Notes under the pieces: generated by a model
What the model was told of the DNA's origin: nothing
The model's input: the letters and a program-made list of their open reading frames with translations, nothing else
The model's database searches: none
Translations under genes and position numbers: made by a program
Assembly: GCA_032622095.1 (NCBI GenBank)
Contig: CP136061.1
Coordinates: forward strand, 4,212,505-4,276,504
Direction: 5' to 3'
From: Siphonodentalium dalli
Taxonomy: Eukaryota > Mollusca > Scaphopoda > Gadilida > Siphonodentaliidae
Length of the DNA stretch: 64,000 nt
Shown here: positions 12,794 through 22,279 of the stretch, piece after piece
How the letters are laid out: each line of letters begins with the position of its first letter
How positions within the stretch are numbered: position 1 is the stretch's first letter

Positions 12794-13751
12794 GGTGGCC
12801 ATTATCACAATACGATAGGGGAACACCGTGTGCGTAACGTAACTATCACAAGCATAACGTACTCTGATAACAACAGTTACTTATAGCCAATTTCATGCTT
12901 AAGACATTTTAAACATATCATCTTCGGCTTGTTTTATTATATTTTTATGAAAAGGAATAATAAATGGGGTGATATATATATTTATCATATGACTCAATCA
13001 TTATTTACGTTGGAAACTATGTCATAAATCAATTTCATATGGACTAGTAGTCCATATCACCTTCCGATAATTTGATTGGTTTGTTGATAAAAAGTGGGTT
13101 CTGATTGGCTGAATGGCAGCCGGGGGCCGAGCCGCACCTCTGAATAAATGCAGGTCAAATTCGTGCGCGTCAAATACACGAATCAACGCGATGCCGAAAT
13201 TCTCGCAATTATAATCTTGAAATATATAGTTTTGGACATTGTTATACGATAACTAGAATATGTAATTCGTATTTATCTAATAAACATACGATATAATGTC
13301 ACAAACTGAGAACAGAATAGCGCACTATATCTTCGCGTGCATATTATTTCTGCTAGTTCACCAGGTTTAATTGGGCTTCCGGTGCAATGAAGTGACGTCA
13401 CATTAACCTTTTGCTGCCGATGGCATATAGCTATTTAGTGATTTGTGTGCGTTTTGGACATCATAATCAATTTATAGGTGTCATATGAAAAAAAGAATAT
13501 GTAATTCGTGTTTCTCTCAGATGATATTTATGAAACTCGTCACGAATTTTCAGTTTTCTCTCGCCGGAGGCTCGAGAAAACTGAAAATTCTTAGACTCGT
13601 TTCATAAATATCATATGAGAGAAACACTCATTTCATATCCTCTATATATAACGGCAAATATAATCAAATTTGCCATTTTCCCGTTAAACTTAGGACAGGA
13701 AAGCTAGGTACAAATAATTGTGAAATATTCGTATTCCAATAATCGCCAACC
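12794..13751 (-). mobile_element. Mutator-like MITE, second copy, interrupted by a foldback insertion
   Basis: In reverse orientation this matches the element at 20311-20631. 12794-12980 corresponds to the rc of about 20435-20630 (ATACGATAGGGGAACACCGT, GTGCGTAACGTAAC). 13655-13751 corresponds to the rc of about 20311-20425 (GCCATTTTCCCGTTAAACTT, AATAATCGCCAACC). Between them lie about 660 bp absent from the other copy, bounded on both sides by TATATA, which looks like a later insertion. One terminus has lost about 20 bp relative to the 20.3 kb copy, and no clean target-site duplication is left. Confidence 0.65.
13497..13638. repeat. Long imperfect hairpin (foldback) inside the insertion
   Basis: The left arm (ATATGTAATTCGTGTTTCTC then AGATGATATTTATGAAAC) pairs with the right arm (GTTTCATAAATATCAT then GAGAAACACTCATTTCATAT). 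The innermost part GTTTTCTC/GAGAAAAC closes a short loop around CGCCGGAGGCT. The arms are about 65 bp with several mismatches. This is a foldback-type nonautonomous element or its core. Confidence 0.75.
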
Positions 13752-14059
13752 GATTAACCCCATGGATTTCAGTTGCAGCCATTTTTGATGGATTTTATTC
13801 GAATGTGTCTATTCGCCATCGGACGGCAAATAGCGGGCCGTATTCTGGAAATTTCTGATAAGCGTACTCATATATGATCGCAATTTGGCATACAACTAAT
13901 TTGCTCCAAGATTTTCCAGCGCAGAAGCCGACCCAACCAAACTCAGTTGCGGCAGTTTCTTACCAAAAATTTGCTTTAGTGACAAATTTTATCCAAATAT
14001 TTGTCTGATTTAAATTAAAATTGGGAAAGTCGAAAAATCTTGATTGATACAAAAAATAC
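13752..14059. other. Noncoding DNA, nothing recognised
   Basis: No ORF, repeat or RNA signature seen. Confidence 0.4.
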
Positions 14060-14425
14060 CGCTATTTGGAACAACTTCAACAAGATATAAAAAGTATATC
14101 TGGGATAAATCGCAAACATCTTTCATTCTTTGCGATAAAATACTTTGCGATATCTTTGACTGATAAATCACAAAACAATTTGCGACACTTACCTTTGCGA
14201 TTGCAACGGTATGTTAATTTGTTTGCGATTTTCGCAAAGTATTTAAATTTTTTATCGCAAAGATGTTTCGATTCTGTTATATAAAATTGCTAAAAATGTT
14301 TGCGATTTATCGCAAATATGTTTGTGATGTTTGCTATTTAGTTTGCGAATTATTTTACGATCTTTCGTAAAGATGTTTGCAATTTATCGCAAAGTTTTGC
14401 GATTTATCAACATGTATATGTACAT
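14060..14425. repeat. TTTGCGA / TCGCAAA motif-dense patch
   Basis: More than a dozen exact or near copies of TTTGCGAT or its complement ATCGCAAA occur in both orientations with irregular spacing, often paired as TTTGCGATTTATCGCAAA. The patch begins near ATAAATCGCAAACATC (14105) and ends at TTTGCGATTTATCAACATG (about 14413). It is not a strict tandem repeat. It resembles the motif-dense subterminal regions of some DNA transposons, but no TIRs were found. The short ORF at 14066-14284 is incidental. Confidence 0.6.
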
Positions 14426-14696
14426 AAATGTTTGGAAAGTGACAGGAGGGTTTTCAAAACTTGAACCCAAATTTGGGGGGGGGAGTTGAGCTGCCTTTTT
14501 GTCCATAGTAATTAGTATACAATATCGTTACTTCATTTTCAGGACTTCCAAATTAAACCAATGGAACTTTGGAAGCGCTTTGTTGGATTTGCGTTTCTGG
14601 GGCAATAACAATGGCTGCATAATTAAGGAGACACACGTCTATGTATTTCATGTTTAAATAGTAGTTATATCAGTGTATATATACATTATATGTTGT
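14426..14696. other. Noncoding DNA, nothing recognised
   Basis: Contains a short G run (TTTGGGGGGGGGAG near 14473); no other feature seen. Confidence 0.4.
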
Positions 14697-15006
14697 TTAT
14701 TATCGGGGGTGGAGCATGGGGTTGTCAGTGCTCCAATAAGCACGGTACCGGTCACCAAGCTGTAGGACCTGAGTTAGTGACTGCCATGGGTTCGATTCCT
14801 ATGTGGCGACCTCTGTCCAACTTCCTGCATGAAGAAAACTGTCCGATCGGTGGTGTAATTATGATATGTGCAGACGGTGCATCGTGACTACCTATTGTAG
14901 GTGACTACTAACTAACCATTGACCACATGGTTTCCATCACCAACAAATGATCTGGCCTCATTGTTATATCGGCTTAGTTGTGGAAAGCGACATGAAACCC
15001 CAAACA
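14697..15006 (+). mobile_element. Probable tRNA-derived SINE
   Basis: 14789-14799 reads GGTTCGATTCC, a full RNA polymerase III B-box as in tRNA genes, and sits downstream of GC-richer sequence that could carry a weak A-box (TGGAGCATGGGG or TCACCAAGCTGTAGG). After the tRNA-like head comes a ~150 bp body, then GTTGTGGAAAGCGACATGAA and CCCCAAAC. That tail style resembles metazoan SINEs, from memory of the group and without a family match. There is no clear poly-A or target duplication. It could also be an isolated decayed tRNA-like sequence. Confidence 0.45.
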
Positions 15007-16449
15007 ATTTACTCAATGTTGCTACTGCCTTTCATTTATGGTATATTCCTCTTTTCTTTTGGGGTCTTACGGGTCAGAGGCACGTTTGGCAAAAAAATCC
15101 TGGTATTTCTAAATGGATTTTCTCAAAATCTGCGAGACATTTATTTGGGAAATTTGGTACAAGCAATGATTGCGATACAATATTTAAGAACCATCGAACA
15201 ATTGGTTATTATATTCTCATTTACTTCACTTTTATGGCATGGAAAATAGATAAAATTTTACCGTTTTTAGGTACCAAGAACTTCTGTAAATTAGATTTGT
15301 TTCATAAGTGCAGAACCTTTTACACATAATAACTTATCAGAAGAACATGAGGGGAGACATAATTTTTCTTGATTCATGAATATTATGATTATTTTCACTT
15401 AGAAAGACAACTAACCACTAATAATTTTCTATATTTGAGAATTTTCATATCATTCATGTTGTTCAATGAAAAATGGGCTGAGATTAGTTATGGGTCACGG
15501 CTTCATAACCAAGTTAAAGCTCACCACCATAACTCTTAACAACTGTGGCCTAATTTATGTTGATTGCTCTCTGCTTGAGTGGACCACACTGGATATCAAC
15601 ATTTGTTTTCATTTGGCTGGAATTATTTGTGACTGCTTTATTCTTCATTATAATATATGGGGGTATGACACTATATCATGCAATTAAAAATCTTAACTCC
15701 ACATAATGATAAAAATGAAGCCTTCTCTCAAAGAGCGAAGACAAAAACTGTTTGATGATTGGAGTGTTGTTTGAAATTATTAATTATTCTAGCAGTTCTT
15801 GGTACCTAAAGGGACAACAAAGTAAATAATATTTTAAACCTCTCCAATATATTCAAATCCATTGTTTTCGTCACATCTTAATAATATTCCCATATTCTGC
15901 AAACAATGAAGATGATTATATGTGAAATTCAAAATGGATGAAAATCTCTTGCCATTTTTGGCTGTATTTGTGCAAAACGTGCATCTCCATCTTAAACATT
16001 TGCCAGATTTTGCAACTTGGTCTTTGAAACCGTTACACTGATTCAGTGTTGATGTTTGAAATGAATATGTGCCTTATTCATAAATTAGTTATTTAAAAAA
16101 ATTCATAATAAAATATATATAAGAAGATAACAAATGTCAGCAATATATGACAATAGTTTATCATAGTTTTACTATGCTCAATGTCAGTTACACACAACAG
16201 TTTACTAGTTCACCTAGTGTACATGGAAATCGCTCATCTTATACGACTACTCATTTGAAATACATTCAGGTGGCAAACCGAAACAACACAGCTCGGGAGC
16301 AAACCGTCATTTAATTAATACATACTATATGCGCGACGCTCACACCTTTGCCGACGATATTTATGATGGGTCGTCGGCAATGTGAGAATAAACCCAGCAA
16401 TGCAAGACTGATGTCTGCAAGCACTGAAACTTACTGACTATGATTACGA
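15007..16449. other. Noncoding DNA, nothing recognised
   Basis: Overlapping open frames at 14919-15329 and 14947-15249 run in two + frames of AT-rich DNA without a recognisable domain. I treat them as chance ORFs. Confidence 0.4.
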
Positions 16450-16870
16450 CATTGATCAATGCTCAAATGCAAATGTGTACGTAACCGGGCACTTGACATG
16501 CACATCTTTGTTATGCGTAGCATGGCATCACCTGTGGCATTGTCAAACTATTATCAAAAAGAGACACGCACCTCAAATGTCGATATATCGTATTCAAATA
16601 TTATCATCCCGTATCGGTTTGACAAATGCAATTACGATGGCTTGTGTTACACCCAGCTCGGATTCTAGATGTCACCGTTCTGGTGGGTTTATATGATATA
16701 GTATATCATATATCACTAGATCGAGATCAGTCCCCTGGTACCCGCCATGAATATATATATATACCTTACTCATGGTGGGGTTGTCGTACTAAGGGACCTG
16801 TGTGTCAAGAGTGAACGCCAAGTTTTATTCAACTGCGGTGCATCATCATCATCCTTGCGCAAACACAAAT
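16450..16870. repeat. Dispersed repeat, paralogous to 17400-17890
   Basis: Shares ordered landmarks with the block about 0.9-1.0 kb downstream: TCAAACT then CAAATATTATC, CCCGTATCGGTTT, GCTCGGATTCTA, TTCTGGTGG, GAACGCCAAG and TTTTATTCAAC, and GTGCATC followed by ATCATC. Divergence is about 20-25% with indels. No coding capacity. Confidence 0.65.
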
Positions 16871-17399
16871 CAAACAATGAGAACACTTTCACTTTATAAT
16901 TATATGGTATCAAATTTCCAAATAATATCGTGTCAGGCATGAAATTTACAACTGTTGAAAACTTTGAACCCCCAAATTGCATGATACCACGTCCCTGTGG
17001 TCTGAATTTTCCATTCGCTCCTTTAAATATATATTTTCTTGTACTTGGATGTTCACAACTGTGTTTTATCATGTAACCGGGACATTTGGAATTCAGTTAA
17101 ATTATTTGACATTTCACTCATACACCAACATTTTAAACGCAAACTCCATTTGAATAATTTTTCCCGTTATATTTCAGAACTGGCCAGCCTTGACGGCGCG
17201 TTGGCTTCACGATAACGAGAACTGTGTTGACACGGGGGTATCAACCTTCAAATTTCCAACAGCACCCCTTCGAGTTTGTAAATTCCATTTGCGCACGACC
17301 TTGTTATAACCAAAGAGAAGTGTGCACAGTAACCTTTTGAAATGATAGTTGTATTCAGTCAGTGAATACTACAAAGAATCATTTTCTTCCTGCCTTCTT

Positions 17400-17890
17400 T
17401 ATTGTTCGAATGCAATTGAGTATGCAGTCGGCCAGTGAGCATGTCAGATGTGATATTTCATCTCCAGTAACATCGTCAAACTGCTACAAAAACTTATTCA
17501 AATATTATCGTCCCGTATCGGTTTTACAAATGAGATTACGCTGGCTTTTGTTATGCACCAGAGCTCGGATTCTAAATATGTCATAGTTCTGGTGGATAGA
17601 TAGAATATAATATATTACACTGTATATATCTACTGATTGATGTAGAATAACTTTATTCTCCCAGCCAACTTATCTTTGCGGAGAAGACAGGTGGGTTAAA
17701 TTGTGTCTGTGATCTCTAATTATATCGAGAGTAATTATAATTGATTGATGTAGAATAACTGTAGTGTATTCTCCCAGCCAATATACCGCTACGGAGAACA
17801 CAGGGTTGGTTAGGCTAACATTGTGTTTCCCCGTGAAGCATGGACGCCAATTTCTATTCAACGATTGTGCATCGTTATCATCACCACTCC
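17400..17890. repeat. Dispersed repeat, second copy of the 16450-16870 block
   Basis: Second member of the pair, longer because of an internal duplication. The segment TTGATTGATGTAGAATAACT plus TTCTCCCAGCCAA occurs twice (near 17635 and 17742). Confidence 0.65.
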
Positions 17891-18002
17891 CCAGATTATA
17901 CGACATTGGTCCCACAATTATCGATATAGCGAGATTATAAATTATTCGAGCTACATGTAGGTACACGAATGTAGGACATCATACAATGTCCCATATAATC
18001 GT

Positions 18003-19045
18003 CCACCCGGGTAAATCCACCCTATTAAATTGTGACAAAACGCGGGTGTCTCCCCATCTACAAAGACACAAACTAACCAAGACAATATTGCACCGGGGTA
18101 TACCTGTTAAAACAAAGGTACGTCCAGGTATACCCGCTATGTATATCCGGATGTACACGCCCTCCCTGATGTGCCACGGTGTCACATACCGTTATCACCC
18201 AGGTATACCCGCTATGTATATCCGGATGTACACGCCCTCCCTGGTGTGCCACGGTGTCATATACCTTTATCACCAGGTATACCCGCTATGTATATCCGGA
18301 TGTACACGCCCTCCCTGGTGTGCCACGGTGTCATATACCTTTATCACCAGGTATACCCGCTATGTATATCCGGATGTACACGCCCTCCCTGGTGTGCCAT
18401 GGTGTCATATGTCCGCTATGCATATCCGGATGTACTCGCCCTGGTGTACCACCGTGTCATATACCTTTATCACCCAGGTATACCCGCTATGTATACCCTA
18501 TTAAATTGTGACAAAACGCGGGTGTCTCCCCATCTACAAAGACACAAACTAACCAAGACAATATTGCACCGGGGTATACCTGTTAAAACAAAGGTACGTC
18601 CAGGTATACCCGCTATGTATATCCGGATGTACACGCCCTCCCTGATGTGCCACGGTGTCACATACCGTTATCACCCAGGTATACCCGCTATGTATATCCG
18701 GATGTACACGCCCTCCCTGGTGTGCCACGGTGTCATATACCTTTATCACCAGGTATACCCGCTATGTATATCCGGATGTACACGCCCTCCCTGGTGTGCC
18801 ACGGTGTCATATACCTTTATCACCAGGTATACCCGCTATGTATATCCGGATGTACACGCCCTCCCTGGTGTGCCATGGTGTCATATGTCCGCTATGCATA
18901 TCCGGATGTACTCGCCCTGGTGTACCACCGTGTCATATACCTTTATCACCCAGGTATACCCGCTATGTATATCCGGATGTGCACGCCCTGGTGTGCCCCA
19001 GTGTCATATACCGTTATAATCCAGGCATCTCCACCCTATTGCTAC
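18003..19045. repeat. ~75 bp minisatellite arranged as two 476 bp higher-order blocks
   Basis: The short unit contains CAGGTATACCCGCTATGTAT, ATCCGGATGTACACGCCC and a GTGTGCCACGGTGTCATA-like end, then ACCTTTATCACC. Six or so units plus a private segment (CCTATTAAATTGTGAC to GTTAAAACAAAGG) make a 476 bp block that is repeated almost exactly (18021 versus 18497). A partial third block trails off by 19045. Open frames of up to 282 codons here are read-through of the repeat and differ in all three frames; I do not call a gene. Confidence 0.92.
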
Positions 19046-19401
19046 CCTTACCAATGATCCCAGGTGTTCATAGCTCGGCTGGAACCAAGTGTTGCATTCG
19101 AACATATTCTTATCAAATGTTATATCATTGTACTTCCATCATAATATACGCTATAACATCCATCCAGTTCCACCACAGTGCTACATAATTGACGCATTTG
19201 GGTTCGTACTGGCATTTGATCAGGGAAGAAGCACCAGGGTAGTGGAACCAAAATAGTCCAGGAGAGAACAAAGCAGACTAAATAAAATGTTCTGTTAGAA
19301 TCAATCAAATGTCATCTCATTTCCATCTCATTTCCATCTTCATATATGGCATGTCGGGCAAGTTACATACAGCTGAAATGTATACCGTTACATGACATGT
19401 A
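19046..19401. other. Noncoding DNA, nothing recognised
   Basis: Contains a short duplication of CATTTCCATCTCATTTCCATC near 19318-19338. No gene seen. Confidence 0.4.
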
Positions 19402-19405
19402 TTTA

Positions 19406-19840
19406 GGAATCACTGAACTAAATGGTTTCCCATAGGCGACAGTATTAACGTTTCGGCCAAATTCACTGAATTGAAGCCTACATGTCACTCCAGTGATGTT
19501 TACCCAGCTAGATTGACACCAGTTGATCACGAAAATGCAACTAAAATCATAGGTCATGTGTTTACTTTTCAAAATAAATCCCCCCAGTGTACGACAGGGC
19601 TATCTGGAAAAACCCAGAACTACAGCAGCCAGTTAAATAAATTTCCCACTCACAAAATCCATTCCCCCGTTAATTCACCAGTTTAAATTATTTAGATATT
19701 ATGTACAAATAAACACGATGTCATTCATTAATAACGTGTCACGTGTATCAGGTGAATGTCATTCATCAGTTACCTTCACCTTTAGCATTCCACGTTGCAC
19801 TAGCTCCCCGACTCTGGAACACATTTAGATCCCCGTTTCC
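19406..19840 (-). mobile_element. Nonautonomous DNA transposon, GGAATCA-TIR family (diverged copy)
   Basis: In reverse orientation this matches the four 457 bp elements at 51.6-56.2 kb at roughly 85-90% identity. The left end is GGAATCACTGAACTAAATGG and the right end ...CATTTAGATCCCCGTTTCC. TTTA precedes the left end (19402-19405) and follows the right end (19841-19844), consistent with a 2-4 bp (TA-containing) target-site duplication. An open frame shared with the other copies starts with an in-frame stop here, and its differences are mostly amino-acid changing, so I see no sign that it is maintained as protein. Confidence 0.8.
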
Positions 19841-20066
19841 TTTAGACACGAACAATAGTCATTGGCCTTTTAAACCTACATTAGTGGTCCAGCCAAACCG
19901 GGTCTAATGGGTTTTTTTTGTCGTTCAGTTACCAACTAATTGACAACTCGATTTGATCATATGAGCATACAGTCAAATATACTGTTAGGTTACCCATAAC
20001 CATCCATACACCACACATATGATGATGATCACACAGCTAACGCATGTATAACGCATGTATTACATT
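19841..20066. other. Noncoding spacer between two transposons
   Basis: No feature seen. Confidence 0.4.
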
Positions 20067-20310
20067 AGGCCCCTCAAAAAAGATTACTTGTTTATCATAG
20101 GCGCCCGCCCCTAAAATTCCTCCCTTGCGTATTATTTTTTGTTTTTTATATTATCTCCAGAACACCAATATATGCTTTACGCGGAGCTCAATATCGGTCA
20201 AAGAACGACTACACTATAACCAGGAGTCACATTACGCAAAGTATAAACATCGGTACACGGTACGCCGATCGATCACACCTACCGGAAACGCGTACACCTA
20301 TCGGAAACAC

Positions 20311-20631
20311 GGTTGGCAATTATCGCAATACGACAGGGGAACACTTTGACGTTCGTATTCATATTTCACCAATTTTTGTACCTGGCTTGCCTGTCCTAAG
20401 TTTCACGGGAAAATGGCTAATTTAATTCTATTTGTAGTTATATACATATTTATCACCCCATTTATTATTCATTTTCATAAAAATAAAAAAAAAAAGCTGA
20501 AGATGACGTGTTTAAAATGTTTGAAGCATGAATTTGGCGATAAGTTGTTATCAGAGTACTGGTACATTATACTTGTGATAGTTACGTTACGCACACGGTG
20601 TTCCCCTATCGTATTGCGATAATCGCCAACC
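20311..20631 (+). mobile_element. Mutator-like MITE with 34 bp TIRs and a 9 bp target-site duplication
   Basis: The left end begins GGTTGGCAATTATCGCAATA and the right end is ATTGCGATAATCGCCAACC; the 34 bp arms have about three mismatches. CGGAAACAC is repeated directly on both sides (20302-20310 and 20632-20640). A 9 bp duplication with long TIRs is characteristic of Mutator-like elements. It is nested in the 20067-21276 element. A second, disrupted copy lies at 12794-13751. No transposase ORF. Confidence 0.8.
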
Positions 20632-20712
20632 CGGAAACACGTGTTTCTGTGTATAGTTTCAAGCCGTGCATTTTATAAAATTAAAGTATTTGTCTGTTAC
20701 GCGTTATAGACT

Positions 20713-21112
20713 ATGGGATTTGTGATTATACAAATCACCGATGGGCCGAAGATTCTTAATCCATTTTACGGGACAACACTCCCAGAGCATTCCAGTCTCA
20801 TCCAAGTGTATGAAATGTTCAGGGGTGGTGCCTTGGACAGTTCGCAACCCCTCCCCGACCAATACGACAATGCAATTGTTAAAGTAAAAGTGTCAAACTG
20901 ACTATCCACCCGTCTATATTAAGGGAAATCTATATTGCCAAGACAAGATAGAATTGCCTTGGTATAGTGCGGGTAATGATAGAATATGTATACATTGTGG
21001 AACAGACGACGACCTGGAACAATTGGATGAAAGATCTTACCCAATATGCACAGCTTGCAGAGGGAGAGGACTGCCTGTTGAAAAGAAGAGAACTAGATTT
21101 GTGCCGAAATAG
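20713..21112 (+). pseudogene. Transposon-borne protein remnant with a zinc-ribbon-like C-terminus, frameshifted
   Basis: Two open stretches abut. 20713-20901 starts at an ATG and encodes 62 residues (MGFVIIQITDGPKIL...). 20888-21112, one frame over, continues through ...YIKGNLYCQDKIELPWYSAG to a stop. The second stretch holds two Cys-X2-Cys knuckles, CIHC and CTAC, 18 residues apart, followed by a Lys/Arg-rich tail. That is the geometry of a four-cysteine zinc ribbon. The overlap suggests one ancestral frame now split by a single-base indel near 20890-20900, giving a C-terminal piece of about 130 residues. It lies within the inverted repeats of the 20067-21276 element, so it probably comes from that element's lost protein. 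I do not recognise the family. Confidence 0.5.
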
Positions 21113-21276
21113 ATTGAAATAAAACATGAGTTTTGTGAAAGTAGTTATATATTACGTTTTCCCCGATAACTTACCTTATCGGATCCCAAAACAAAAAACA
21201 AAAAACTAATGTCCCTCCCGCCCCTACCCTGAAAAAAAAAACCTATGATAAACAAGTAATCTTTTTTGAAGGGCCT

Positions 21277-22279
21277 TAATATATCAATGTTATATTGGTA
21301 CCCAATACAATGTTTGCCAATGAATCGCTCATTAGAAAGTCAGCACACATATTTGAAAGGGGACCCCCATTTTAAAGTGATGTAGAAACAATTGCTCAAA
21401 GCGGATTTTAAATGATTTTGGATATATTTTTCGGGAGATATTCTAGCGTCCAATGACATAAAAGTCTCTTCTCTGCCAATTTCTTCTAGGTTCACCATTT
21501 AACATTTTCCAAAGTATATAATTTACGCCTCCTAATGTTATCAAGCTATGCTGACAATTAAACATAAAAAATATTATTGTGTAGACTTTACTGTAGCAGT
21601 ATAATGATTGCAAACTATACTAAAAAACACTTATAAAGAGCGTTCCATTTGCATGCATATGCATTTTATATACACTTATCTCTATACAATTCATATTATA
21701 TTTGGGTCATTTTTTCAGTTTAATCCCTTCATACACTGCTAATGAAATTCGGGGTCCAGCCCTTTATATGTAACAGTCCTCAATTCATAATGTTGTTACC
21801 CCTTATTAATTGTAAGTGCATTACAATTCGTGCAATTATGTACGATATAACATAGCTGTGTTACACCACTAAATTTATCATCTGGCATTACAGCCAATGC
21901 ATAAGCATACACTTTTGTTTTCAATTAATAATTTTTTCCCGATAGTACAATCAGGAAAGTCTATGTGTACGTTTTTACAATAATTCGTGTACAGTATCAT
22001 TTTTGTGGATATTGCTTAGTGTGTGACCCTCGTGATATTTCTATCCCTATGATTTAAACTTTCTGAACGGTTTGACTGGTACGCTGCCGTTCTATACTTA
22101 TTCTATATTTATTTTGACATTCAAAATTGTCCGTGTGGCGCTTCGGGATGTGTACCTAGGGTTATTACGCACCTTTGTCCATGTTACCGAAGACAGGTTT
22201 ACCCCTGTACTCTACGGTGTTCCCAGCCCCCTGGATCTCTATAGTGTTACAACAATTTCTTCTAGGTTCACTGACTATA
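21277..22279. other. Noncoding DNA, nothing recognised
   Basis: AT-rich with frequent stops. The 22072-22299 and 22165-22407 open frames have no recognisable domain. Confidence 0.4.

Larger units (their letters stand above)
20067..21276. mobile_element. 1.2 kb DNA transposon remnant with 35 bp terminal inverted repeats
   Basis: The left end 20067-20101 begins AGGCCCCTCAAAAAAG and ends TTTATCATAGG. The right end 21242-21276 is its reverse complement with one mismatch (AGGCCCTTCAAAAAAG). Inside lie a nested Mutator-like MITE (20311-20631) and a decayed protein remnant (20713-21112), so this is likely an internally deleted derivative of a larger autonomous element. The superfamily is unclear: the flanks read ATT on the left and TAA on the right, which is not a convincing direct duplication. 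Confidence 0.8.

Noticed and set aside
18171-19019. 282-residue ORF
   Set aside because: Read-through of the ~75 bp minisatellite; overlapping ORFs in other frames are equally long relative to the array.
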